Source: Kalaharituber pfeilii
Taxonomy: Eukaryota; Ascomycota; Pezizomycetes; Pezizales; Pezizaceae
NCBI GenBank assembly: GCA_015179045.1
Contig: WHUZ01000049.1
Span: 1 to 64,000, forward strand
Direction: 5' to 3'
Length of the DNA: 64,000 nt
Made by a program: the position numbers and the translations under genes
Notes under the pieces: model-generated
What the model saw: the letters and a program-made list of their open reading frames with translations, nothing else
Told to the model about the DNA's origin: nothing
The model's database searches: none
Part shown: in pieces, positions 1 to 9,582 of the stretch
How the letters are laid out: each line of letters opens with the position of its first letter
How positions within the stretch are numbered: position 1 is the first letter of the stretch

Positions 1-120
1 CATATTCATGTCTGATCTATTTCATTGCCCAACTGCAGCTATCAGTTGATTAGGCTGAATCGTCACTAACAGCTTTATAGGTCAATATGGATGGATATCC
101 CCTTGCTAGATAGGTTCTCA

Positions 121-151
121 CACCATAGGGCAGTATACAAGTAATGATATA
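121..151 (+). repeat. Degenerate LINE 3'-end motif
   Basis: The bases CACCATAG, GGCAGTAT and AGTAATGATA occur in the same order and near the same spacing as in the clear poly-A-tailed copy at 7034-7097. This copy has lost its poly-A run and has an AT-rich sequence instead. It is probably an old 3' end of the same Tad1-like LINE (or a SINE using it). The match is short. Confidence 0.4.
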
Positions 152-574
152 TATGTATACATAAAGGTCTATCTACTCCACGAGTGATAGGTCAAAATAT
201 ACAAAATATTTGCATTATCCAGGAGGCAATAGAATACACAAGGGTTCAGCATGCATCAGTATTTGGAATACATCACCAAGAAATTTACCAGATCCGGTAT
301 GCAATTTGCTGGATGCTGAATCCTATCCCCAGAGCTTCGACAGGGGGTAAAGGTGGTTCCAAGAGGTAATGCCCGCATCAATACATTGCGGGATTTAGGC
401 TTTCAGCATGGCATAGTGAACTGGTCTTCAAGGCCAGTCTGTCATGGAATTTCAGGTCCAGTTAATACTGATGCTAAGCCAGCAAGCGCAAGTCTTCGGT
501 TACCTTCACACGTGCCTGAACGGTGTCATTGTCGGTTCAGAGCCGGTATCATAGGTGAATGTTTTGGTTTTTTA

Positions 575-600
575 ATAAATAGATATCGGTATCTATTTAT
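575..600. repeat. 11-bp perfect inverted repeat, 4-base loop
   Basis: ATAAATAGATA is followed by four bases and then its exact reverse complement TATCTATTTAT. No coding or element context explains it. Confidence 0.5.
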
Positions 601-815
601 ATACTGCACTATGGGCTATGACAGCATAAATCCATATACAGGAGATAAAGAAAAATAAGAGTAAGAAGATTTATCAATGGCCCCTCTCTGTACGAGATGC
701 AGTCATGAGTGCAGTAGTCACCAAAGGACCGGTGTAAGATAGACAGATAGTATCTACTCCTGCCTTTTGCCGGACTGGAGCGGTGAATACTGGTGGAACG
801 AATGTATGACCAAAT

Positions 816-842
816 GCGAGTGCGAGTGCGAGTGCGAGTGCG
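816..842. repeat. GCGAGT hexanucleotide microsatellite
   Basis: About 4.5 copies of the unit GCGAGT. It creates the Cys-Glu repeats of a 117-codon frame across this site, which is therefore not a gene. Confidence 0.9.
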
Positions 843-2737
843 TGGGTGCAAAAAGGAGAAAAGAGAAGATGTTGTTGATTGTATGTGAGCGCTATTGTAC
901 AGAAAGTCTATATACATATGGTATCACCTCATGTGCTGCCCTTATCTCCACGTACCTTCCATGCCAAGCTTCATTTACCCATTCCGCCGTCATGACTGCA
1001 ACGGTATGGAGAATCAACTATCTACACGATCTCGAACATCATGGTCTACTTGATCAAGATATACTTGATAGCGGAGGAGATAAAGCCCGAGGGAGAGGAT
1101 TATGTGGGCAGAGAGTGTAGTGTTGCTTTATACTTGCCTCCGAGCACTGAGGCCTCTGGCCTAGGAGCCCTGCCGTAGCGAAGAGTAGCAACCGGGGTTA
1201 CGTGATTTCTGCATACTTCCAGATCTAGCTACCCAAGCCCCACCCGTCACAAGGCCAGCCCTGAACTAAGGTATTTTTGATAGGCATCGTTGCCCCACAA
1301 CAATGTATAGAAAATTTTAATACTTCTAGACACCCTCGTACATATTCGCCCCAATGCAGATACGCCTCTACTGACAACTGTGCAAAACGTATCGAATCAT
1401 TTTTCACTTCGGGTGCAGTAGAATGCGGGATGCCGTATTCACAGCTGTAATAGCATTCCGGTTGTTATTTGTGCATTCATCACAGGAACCCGGGCCTGGG
1501 TTCCATCTGGGATCCCAAGCTGCCAGAAATGGTCAAGTCTGGCTCCAGCGCTCTCCAGGTAGTTGAATTGGATCAGCTCAGAGCTTCGATTCATATCCAA
1601 TGTATCCTTATAGGGTTCCAGAGAAGGAATTTGCGGCACGGGGCTGGATGCAATACCGCAGGATATAGAGTTATAGATGATTTAATAGACTTATCGTAGA
1701 TTACGGTACTAATGTACATGACGCTTGCATAAGCACCAGGAGTGCGAGCCTCCAGCCTTCCACTGTGATAACCAGCTTGTCCTTCGTCTTCTATCCACAC
1801 CTTCACTAATGGTGAGACTTTTCTGTTGCTGTGGCAACATTCCTAGCTAGTCAACAACCCAAGTAGGTCAGTTGCCAAGTGTTGTAGCACTAGATTTACC
1901 CTCACATTCTATAATCCAAAATCACGACTTGTTATTTACTAGTAGCATCTTTGTCCTCATTATCATTCTCATTGAGTCCTGAATGTTGCCCTTTCTCTAA
2001 AAACTTCCTTTAGGCATCCCGTGGAACCTCCCAGCTCTTGTCTACACATTTTCACCTTCCAAGCAAGATTGATGTTTAGTGCGATTAATCATTAAGTCCT
2101 AAACCTCTGTCCAGTCCTGGCGTTGACTTACACCAGTTTGGGAGTGGAAAAACTGCTGTCGCCAACTACAACTCGAATGGCATCACTTATCAGCAGAATA
2201 TGAGACTGCGCAAAAAAAGCCCATTGCTTTTTTGATGCCTCTAAACAAAGTGGTCTGTACACGGAACTAACTTATGGAGGATCAGTGAATAATTATCAAA
2301 AAAATTACCAACTGCAACATAGCTCTCACTAGCAATGACCCTCAGTGTCTGATTATGTTGGTTACATAGCTGGAGTTCCATGTGATGGACAGAGGCACGT
2401 TGCGGCGATACTGGAAATGTATGTCACATATCCGAGGTGATAAGATTCCCGCCACACACGCCAACACGATGAGATTTGCAGCATTCGTCAGAGCTAGGGA
2501 GGTGAAGCAACACGGTCCCCCGCAGGGTCTCGAGTATCACATACTCAGTGTACTCAGTCGCGCCTCCTCATGGTCCAGCAGCCTTGCTGCATATGAGCTC
2601 TGAAAACAAGAAACGAGGACTCCACACTTTAAAACAATCGACTCCTGTCCATTCGCGATCTCTACAAGAAGCAAGACAAGTCTACAAATACATTCCCCAA
2701 TATCTATCACCTATATATAGCCAGAGCCGGTGAGCAA

Positions 2738-4947
2738 TCAGTTCTTCCACAGCCCACCTTTACAAGGGACAGCATCCTCTTTCTCCAGCTCCTGAACTAT
2801 GCTGAACAGACAGTCCCTCCACTGAGTGTAAGCGTCCTCTTCCCGAAGCCCCTTCTTGACAAAGCCGTTCAAAATCCCCGTAGTGACTTGATAAATCCCT
2901 GGGTGGTTGGTCTCCCACAGCAACGACCGTAGCCGTTGCGCCGCCACCTTGAACGCAGCGTGGGTCGGCTTGAATCGTTGCAGTAGCTCTTCAAATTCGT
3001 CCGTCCCAGAGACAATACAATTCCTCTTGTGAAACGCAACCTCGAGTAAGTCAGTATGCTTCCAGCGCTTGAGGGGGTCGTTAGGGGGGAACGCCTTCTG
3101 GAAATACCCAGCATGAGGGTTATCAATTCCTTTGGCGTCAGGAGGGACGGCAGGGACAGGATATAAACAGAGCATCAGCAAGACATATAAGAATGATTCG
3201 AGGTCATGGCGGTAGCGATGCTCGTCGCGACCGGTAAGGATATTGATAGCCATGTAGGGGTATGTTCCCGTACGGTCATTGGCGCCGGAGGCAACTAGCG
3301 CAGGAAATTCGATAGCATGATCGAGGTCAATGAGGCATCCATGTAGAGCTGGTAGGCCGGCGGTGAACGAAGGATCAGTAACAGCCAAGGGTTCTTCTGT
3401 GTAAACGATGTTGCTGGGTGATATATCCCGGTGAAGAATCTGGCCCTGGAAGTACAGGGAGGCATGCCCTGGGGTGGGTCAAACGTTAGCCACTAGCAGT
3501 CAGAAGAGCACGTATTCTTACCGATAAACCCAGCCAACAGGCCATGGGCCAGCTCGTGAGCGGAAGTAATGTCGTGAAGAGGACTGCCCTGGGGATGCAA
3601 GATGAGGCGGGTGTACACACGGTTGTACTTAGCCATATGTGAAGTGTAGTTCCAGAAATCGGTGGAGCTGCTCCCCTGTCTGTAAAAACTTTGCGGTATG
3701 ATGCCATACCGGACACTGTCATGAATATCCCTATACACATCGTAGGCTAGGCAGCGCGCCAGACCAATGACACCTTTGGAATGTGCTTGCTTGTACAGGT
3801 CACCTTCCGGGATGCGCCCACTAGAACGCCAAGCATACTTGACAACGACAGCCGTCGCAGGGACGCATGGTCGTCGAAGCTCCCCTCGCCAGCACGCAGT
3901 GCCACGGGATATAATGCCGCCAGTTGCAAACACCACCTGTTGAAGCTCAAGATGGCCGTCGGTTCCAACAGGAGAGTAAATACGGGGGCAGCCCTCCGTG
4001 GGGAATGCTCCGTTGGGTTCCACCATGATGCTATCAGTGTGGTAGCCGAGTGCGGATGCGGGCATGCGTAGGAAAGCGTGGAGGCATCGGGTTAGAAGAC
4101 AAAGGTCTATAATGGAATAATCGAGCTCAGTAGATGAAAGAGCGCCGGCGCGGTCGAATCGCCAGAACACAATGCCCCTGCGGCAATTGCTTGTGAGTAT
4201 ACCAAAAACAAAATGCCGAAAGGGCTGGGCAAGAAACACTTCGCTGGCGTAACAAGCCAGCTGGACAATGCTGGAGTCCACTGTCGATCCTTTGGACTCG
4301 TGTGAACCGACAATAAGAACGTCCTTCCAGGCGACACAGTCTGCAGCATCTGTGAGGCACGAATGAGGGCAATGGAGGACAAAGTCAGGCCGTACTCGAC
4401 TGTTCCGGGCACCAGTAAGGGGCTTGCTACGGGTGGCTATCCAGACGCGTGGCCTGTCTGTGGCGGCAATAGAACCGGGAACAATGAACCCGCCCTCTAC
4501 GGAAGTGTGAACAGCGTTTGCAAAGCTACAAAACCAATTCGGGAAGGTAGCGTCGGAGAACTGCGACTGCAAGCAACGATGGCCTCCGCCCGGCAGAGAT
4601 TCAATGCATAGGCTTTGTTGGGTTGCTAGCATATCTAGGCAATGGCTTGCTTCCCCCGCCGTCGGCGCCCAGTCAAGGATAAAGCACTCGCAGAAGCTAG
4701 CGACATTTGGGTGGAGGCATCTACGCAGCTCTGCGCGCATGACAGGCTCCACAGAGGACGCAAAAGGCGCATTGCTCCACTTCAATCCATGTGAGGTTGA
4801 GCTTGTCTGCAGGCTACCGACTTTGCTGCGAGGTGGGGCCCCTAGGGGGAGCAGTGTCGGAGGTGTAGGCACTTGCTGAGGTCGGGTAGCTGCTGGTCCA
4901 ATGGGGGCCTGAGCTGGAGGAGCCTGGCGAGGATACGATCCAATTGG
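2738..4947 (-). pseudogene. FunK1 fungal-type protein kinase, 3' half of a chimeric gene
   Basis: The frame runs open from just after a TAG (4948-4950) to a stop at 2738, 718 codons, with one 53-base intron (3469-3521, GTAAGA..CCCCAG, branch CTAAC). It encodes a FunK1-family kinase, a fungus-specific serine/threonine kinase-like family of unknown substrates. Visible landmarks, in order, are VLIVGSHESK, RGTACWRG, the ATP-lysine segment AVVVKYAW, the catalytic loop HRDISPSN completed across the intron, the DFG-equivalent LIDLDHA, RTGTYPYMA and HRYRHDLESFLYVL. All are present, so the kinase domain looks catalytically whole. There is no ATG at its beginning: the upstream frame is Scd6 coding sequence, and the first internal ATG is at 4738-4740. 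Expression would need readthrough, editing of the TAG, or an internal start. I call it a pseudogene cautiously; it may be functional. Confidence 0.8.
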
Positions 4948-5777
4948 CTACCAGGGTTGTTGCAGAGGCTGTTGCGGAGGTTGAGGAGGAAATTGGTCTA
5001 CACCAGGTGGACCAACAGGTGGGTAGCCGGGATATCCATAGGGATTTGGAGGATATCCGTATCTGACTGGTGGGTTTTGTTGGTAGTACGGATGCATAGT
5101 CGGATTCGGATAATGTGGGACCCCTTGAGGGTAACTAGGAGGGCGCGCAGTACTCTGAATTGATCAGCCATGCTCTCAGTTCAAAATAGCGTTTCATTGA
5201 CCAAGAAAAAGTAAATGTTTTTTCAGAAGGAAGGCAACGGAAATATCCGCATACTATGCGCACTCAGGAAATAATAAAAGTTGAATCTGATATGCTTCAT
5301 CACAAATTCCCAGTTGTATTTTCAAGTGAAAAATCAAACTTGCTTGCAGTATGGCGGGATTATCAGGAACCTGTGGAGGTTTAGGCTGCTGAGGTTTTGC
5401 CTGTTCTTCAATCCTTAAGTCCTTTACATCGCTGCCTCTGAAGACAATATACTCATACACATTGTCAGTAGCAGGAATCTCTTTGGCTGGGTCTCCATGT
5501 CGCCCTTCAGTTCCGTAAGAGACAACCTTCTCAAGTGCAATGGTCGAGTTCTCTGAATTGATCTCATGAAGGATGCCAACGTAACTGGAGATCAAGCAAG
5601 TCAGTACTTATAACGAACTAAGATTCTAGCCAAGAGGTTCCACAGCTATTTACTACAACATACCGGATATCACTTCTGGAGATCAAGGAAATACGGGATC
5701 TGGATGTTCAACCAATGGTTAGTTCAACCCAATAAGTTGTTTATCAGAAGGTATACAAACCCAATAAACTCAGACAT
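4948..5777 (-). CDS. SCD6: Scd6/Lsm14-type RNA-binding protein, N-terminal part only
   Basis: Four exons are read from the splice sites: 5777-5761, 5699-5664, 5584-5344 and 5154 onward, with introns at 5700-5760, 5585-5663 and 5155-5343. They join to MSEFIG, SRISLISRSDIR, YVGILHEINSENS and so on, the Lsm14 (Sm-like) domain of Scd6/Sum2/RAP55, including EYIVFRGSDVKDLRI. Such proteins act in P-bodies as translation repressors and decapping activators. A Pro/Gln/Tyr-rich linker follows (residues about 99-166), and then TAG follows a Trp codon. The product is 166 residues; family members usually run to several hundred and carry FDF/FFD/TFG boxes and RGG repeats, all absent here. The third intron has a GC donor (GCAAGT). 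Start choice is firm: ATG followed by the conserved SEFIGSRISLIS. It is probably a duplicated, truncated copy. Confidence 0.8.
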
Positions 5778-6110
5778 GACAAACTATACCTAGCCTCTTG
5801 GCCGAAATACAACTAATTGAAAAATCTCAAGAGCTGCTACGTAAATAGCTGAATTAGAGCTAGATGGACTGAGGAAACAACTGGGTGCAAGTAGGCGCAG
5901 CAGTGATTGTAAGATGCTGCAGTTGCGAGAGGAGTCTTAGGAATGCAGAAGGACAGTGATGAGTGAGGGGAGTCAAGGTGAAAGTAGGCGAGCGCGGAAC
6001 GTTGGTGTGTATTGCTAACGGCAGGCCGATGGAGCAGTGGAGACGATGGTGGGGGGAGCAGGAGGTTGTGATGACGGAGAAGAGAAAAGTCAGCAAGGGT
6101 CGGCCGCGCC
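5778..6110 (-). promoter_or_regulatory. Pyrimidine-rich leader/promoter of the SCD6-like gene
   Basis: Read on the minus strand, this stretch is rich in CT tracts, as is common in leaders and core promoters of well-expressed fungal genes. It precedes the SCD6-like ATG and has no convincing coding frame; the two 90-codon frames over it are Ser/Leu/His/Pro-rich artefacts of the CT tracts. It suggests that the SCD6 fragment kept its own promoter. Confidence 0.4.
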
Positions 6111-6156
6111 AAGGACTATGGTACGTCGCCAAAGAAAAGTCTCAGGCAATACTCGC

Positions 6157-6265
6157 TGGTTAAGTATTGGAACGCTGCATAACAAATTTGCACTTACCAT
6201 ATTCACTCATTTAAGAGGTAAAACACAAACGCGCGCTATGGCGGTCTTGGCAAGCCTCTTAGCGC
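6157..6265 (+). repeat. Dispersed repeat, copy A of three
   Basis: GCTGGTTAAGTATTGGAAC, GCTGCATAA and AGAGGTAAAACACAAACG also occur, in the opposite orientation, at 7322-7465. The first part also occurs at 14745-14815. Divergence between copies is visible at many positions, so the family is old. It has no coding capacity. Confidence 0.65.
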
Positions 6266-6363
6266 CAGTGCGCGTGTATTACGCAGGGCACGTGATGATC
6301 CCCAAATTACCGTACGACATACTTGACTAAAGTCGTAGACCGCTGCTGTTTAAAAATTCTAGA

Positions 6364-6786
6364 TACAGTTTTCCCTTGCTATACCGGATCTGTAAAATCT
6401 GGCCTTTTTCGTCCGGTATAGCAAGGTTCCGTTATAGAATAAAATGCTTGGCAAAACAGAATAGGGATGGGAAGCAAAATTGTAATTGGGAACAACGACA
6501 GCGTAATTGTATTATGTAATGTTAAGTTTAGTAAGCATCTGAAGATGAATGCAATGTGCGATAGCCAAGATTGGACGTATCAGTGTTAGTGTATCCGGTA
6601 TAGCAAATATTATTTGTATGGAGACAGGGGGGTAAGTGCCTGGCAATTCCTGTCCGGTCCGGTATTCTTAGTGCGTCCGGTATAGCAAGAGGGTTTTGTA
6701 TGGGAGCGGGATGTAGCAACCTGAGAGCATCCGGTATAGCAAGGTTTCCGGTACAACGAGGTCCGGTATAGCAAGGGAAAACTGTA
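6364..6786. mobile_element. MITE, pogo/Tc1-mariner type, 419 bp with TA duplication
   Basis: The element 6366-6784 starts CAGTTTTCCCTTGCTATACC and ends with the exact reverse complement. The inverted repeats are 25 bp when the flanking TA on each side is counted. A TA target duplication and CAGT..ACTG ends are typical of the Tc1/mariner superfamily, including fungal pogo/Fot1. Inside, CCGGTATAGCAA recurs near 6413, 6593, 6675, 6730 and 6763, an array of terminal-repeat-like sites. There is no transposase frame, so it would be non-autonomous. Confidence 0.8.
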
Positions 6787-6900
6787 TATGGAAGATTCTA
6801 CTCATTTAAATACTCAAACAATCTGGTAAACGCTGGCCTTAATTCACCTGGATAGCTGTGGAGGGATTCGTTTAATTGGCTTAAACCTGCCTGAATGGCC

Positions 6901-6954
6901 TGGACTGGCCTAGTTAGCCTAGACTAGCCTAGTTAGCCTGGACTGGCCTGTTGG
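6901..6954. repeat. 19-bp minisatellite, 2.8 copies
   Basis: Unit TGGACTGGCCTAGTTAGCC, second copy with two G-to-A changes, third copy truncated. Confidence 0.8.
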
Positions 6955-6957
6955 ATT

Positions 6958-7066
6958 CATTGAGTCATCACTTGGTTATTTCTTTTCCTTCTTCGCTTTT
7001 GTTATTCCTTTTACTTCCTCATGTACTTAATTTCACCATAGCCCACAGGGCGGCATGTGAGTAATG

Positions 7067-7097
<31 letters not shown>
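6958..7097 (+). mobile_element. LINE (Tad1-like) 3' end with poly-A tail
   Basis: A T-rich 3' untranslated-like stretch leads to CACCATAGCCCACAGGGCGG, then AGTAATGATA and a run of A up to 7097. The same terminal motif with a homopolymer tail is present on the minus strand at 43914-43990. Repeated ends with A tails indicate target-primed retrotransposition. No reverse transcriptase frame remains here, so the copy is 5'-truncated. Confidence 0.65.
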
Positions 7098-7099
<2 letters not shown>

Positions 7100-7270
7100 C
7101 CTTACTGTGGCAGAAGTGGAGCATGGTTGTTCTCGTGCCCAGACTCTCTTGGCACTCTTAAATAAGAGAGTCTGGGCACGAGAACAGAGCATGGTATGCT
7201 ATTTTACTGCGTATCTTTATTCCTTTATTTTGTAGTTAGTTTTGTCATAGCCCAAAGGGTAGTATGATAT
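7098..7270 (+). mobile_element. Second degenerate LINE 3' end, interrupted by a foldback element
   Basis: GTGGAGCATGGT and a later T-rich stretch ending in CATAGCCCAAAGGGTAGTAT parallel the LINE 3' end at 43914-44070 (GGAGCATTCTTT ... CATAGCCCATAAGGCGGCAT). It lies directly behind the first LINE tail. The 59-bp foldback element sits within it. Confidence 0.5.
7119..7195. mobile_element. 59-bp foldback mini-element with 9-bp target duplication
   Basis: The core 7128-7186 begins TGTTCTCGTGCCCAGACTCT and ends with its reverse complement; the arms are 23 bp and perfect, with a 13-base loop. GAGCATGGT lies immediately on both sides (7119-7127 and 7187-7195), a 9-bp direct repeat. Nine-base duplications are typical of Mutator-like elements. 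The perfect arms imply recent insertion or a conserved hairpin. Confidence 0.75.
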
Positions 7271-7321
7271 AATTGCATTCCTGTACTTAGTAATACCAAT
7301 CTTGCACCAAAGAGCTTACTA

Positions 7322-7465
7322 TCATAGCGCCTGAAGTTCTGCCAAGACCACACTAGCGTGCGTTTGTGTTTTACCTCTTAAGTGAGGTATTCCAAAAGGC
7401 GAATAGCGCACAAGATTTATGCAGCATTCCAATACTTTTCGAACCAGCGAGTATATGTACATAAT
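7322..7465 (-). repeat. Dispersed repeat, copy B of three
   Basis: Read on the minus strand it gives CGCTGGTTCG, AAAGTATTGG, GCTGCATAA, GCGCTATTCGCCTTTTG and AGAGGTAAAACACAAACG, the same order as copy A. Copy C at 14745-14815 shares the first half. The short frames across it are chance. Confidence 0.65.
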
Positions 7466-8140
7466 CCCCTCATAATGGCATTTTATAAACACAATCATTT
7501 GACACTTGAACTCGTCCATTCCGCTTCAGAGATATTGGCTCCTGGCTTAATAAACCCCTACTTGAGCTAGCTAGTGCACGGAACAAAAAACCATAAATAC
7601 GCTCGCCCCTGGTACGACAACGTATACAGTAGGGAGGAAAGTGCAGAAAGACTTTTTTGCAACGGTAGCACCCACAATGCCTATGCATTTATTTTTTGGC
7701 GACAGATATCCGGATCGTGACTATCAGAAATATGCGGATGCATACAAGAATTCCGACACTGCAAGTCTTCATTCCGACGGAGTAAAAACGGTCTCTGGAC
7801 ACTACCACTCGCACCTCCGGACCTAGTAAGAAGTGATTTGCTTCACATTTATTTTGGGGATTCTTGAACATATGATAGGCTGGATATAAGAATTCCTCAC
7901 CCACCACAATCGGCATGTAGCATTTGACTTCATATGGAAAAGACTTCTCCTTATCCATCATTTAACCCACTGGGTAAAGTATACTGGTCCATCACACAGT
8001 GGACTGGCAAGGAACTTTGAAATATTGAAAAGGTTATTTTGGCTTTGCTTGCAGCCGCATTACGTTGGACTTCCAACCAGGAGAGAGCCACTAGTGAATA
8101 GATATAGGAATTCAATTAGGCAATACTTTGCATCCAGTAT
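7466..8140. other. Stretch with no recognised feature
   Basis: No gene is seen. Its last 100 bases, in the frame of the following transposase relic, read as a further decayed part with several stops (ALLAAALRW and so on), so the relic probably begins near 8040. Confidence 0.4.
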
Positions 8141-8944
8141 CTAACTGACTTTTGCTCAATAGTACAGTATAAGGTCCATACTAGCAGCACTATAGGATAT
8201 ATGAACTACTACCTACAGTGCTTCCATCACTATAAAGATATTTTTCTTCAGTACTGTGTACCCAAGACTTCAATAGATGAAGCAGCAATTGCATACTGTC
8301 AGCTTGCAGTAGAATACTATTTCTAGAATATAGAAGAAGAAGAAACTGCAGCAGTATGCAACTACAGCAAGAAAGAAAGCAAGCTTAGTTGAATGGCAGC
8401 AGTTAGTAAAGGAAATTCTGGAATAAAAGTCTCATTTTAATTTTCTGAAAATTCACCTTATCTCACATTTTAGTGATCAGATATCCAAGTATAGATTCTT
8501 GCCTCAATACTCTACTGAGATTTATGAGTCTCTGCACAAATAGTTGAAACAAGTATACTGTCGCAGCAATAAGGTTGATGCCATACCACAAATTTGGCAA
8601 ATGTACACTCGAAGTCATGCATTTGCAATGCATGGCAAGAATATTTCAGCTTGGCCAAAGGAGTTACCGGAGATCAAAAATCAGATTTGCACCGGATCCC
8701 CTGCCAGCCTGCCTTAAAGGGCAAGCAAAGCTCTGAGAGACTATATTTGCTTAAGCTTATTGCTACCAAGCATGCTTGTCCAGACCTTATTGAACTGATG
8801 TGGATACCTGCAACATTAAGTTACCCTGAATCACAGGTGGAAGTATCAATTAACAGTGACTTATGCTTTGTATATAATATATTGCATATTTCTATAGCTG
8901 ATATACAAAGCTCAGATAGTGAAATTTTGCATCATATTTGAGCC
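8141..8944 (+). pseudogene. Decayed Plavaka-family (CACTA-type) transposase
   Basis: Two frames together give family-like blocks. From 8141: LTDFCSIVQYKVH, then GYMNYYLQCFHHYKDIFLQY. From about 8439, in another frame: NFLKIHLISHFSDQISKYRF, LPQYSTEIYESLHK, a stop at 8541-8543, then QVYCRSNKVDAIPQIW and MYTRSHAFAMHG. These match the C-terminal pattern of fungal Plavaka transposases: an ALLDF..LAQY block, a KLHLL-H block, LPQYSTE, and YRRSN..D..PQI. At least one frameshift and several stops make it inactive. No terminal inverted repeats were found around it. Family assignment is from remembered motif patterns, not a search. Confidence 0.65.
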
Positions 8945-9159
8945 ACAGGTCCATACAAATTTTGAAATCATACAGCGAGATCTGATTCGGCATGGGTATG
9001 TGATTCAGGCTTAATAAATTTGATTAATGGACGTCTTGCAGCAAAGGTAAAGCTATTTTTGAACTTCCATTGGAGCCAAAAAAATCTCTTTCTTTAGCAT
9101 ATGTTTGTCCACTGGAATGCATCGGAAGTCGGATACCAAATGGACCTGAAGGCATAGTA

Positions 9160-9352
9160 AAGGTCAGGTGGCTCACCGCAACCGTAGGCGGGCGGTCGTG
9201 GATGCAGGCGATATGCGACAGCCGGAACGGTGTCGCAGTCGCATAAATGAGTGCTATATGAGCTACGCAGAGGACTAGCGAGCATCGCTAGTCAAGTGTC
9301 TTTTTGGCCTGGCGGACGGTGACTCTCTGCGTTTACCACCTCCGTTACAGGT
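9160..9352 (-). repeat. Roughly 200-bp dispersed repeat, copy 1, with conserved hairpin
   Basis: Its reverse complement matches 14999-15215 over nearly its full length: TAACGGAGGTGGTAAACGCA at one end, GGTTGCGGTGAGCC at the other. A perfect 9-bp stem with a 3-base loop (GACTAGCGA TGC TCGCTAGTC) lies in the middle. The sequence AATGGACCTGAA occurs on both sides, near 9138-9149 and 9401-9412, possibly an insertion duplication. There is no coding frame. Confidence 0.75.
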
Positions 9353-9525
9353 GACCCCCAAAACCTATCCACAGAATTGTACCTGTTACTACCATAGAGG
9401 GAATGGACCTGAAACTCGATGGTATGTAAATAACCGCATCGATTTTAGGACTTGGCAAGCTTTATATGATAGTCTTAGTTAGATTTAGGTAGTAAGGAGT
9501 ACAAATTGCTGGAATAGGAATGAAA

Positions 9526-9582
9526 GGAGTATGGATGGGAGTACGGATGGGAGTACGGATGGGACTACGGATGGGAGGAGTA
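9526..9582. repeat. 12-bp minisatellite
   Basis: About four copies of GGAGTACGGATG with single-base changes, followed by further degenerate copies up to about 9615. Confidence 0.8.

Larger units (their letters stand above)
1..2737. other. Intergenic stretch without a recognisable gene
   Basis: I see no open frame longer than about 117 codons with protein-like composition and no recognisable domain. The stretch holds a LINE-tail-like motif near 121-151, an 11-bp inverted repeat at 575-600 and a hexanucleotide repeat at 816-842. The rest is unassigned. Confidence 0.5.

Noticed and set aside
767..1120. 117-codon frame with Cys-Glu repeats
   Set aside because: The repeat is the GCGAGT microsatellite; the remainder has no known motif and overlaps an opposite frame.
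4908..4950. An intron removing the TAG of the Scd6-FunK1 frame
   Set aside because: The possible GT..AG pairs span only about 28-43 bases and do not restore the reading frame.
5837..6132. Two 90-codon minus-strand frames upstream of the SCD6-like ATG
   Set aside because: Pyrimidine-rich leader composition; Ser/Leu/His/Pro-biased products, and the real start with conserved residues lies downstream.
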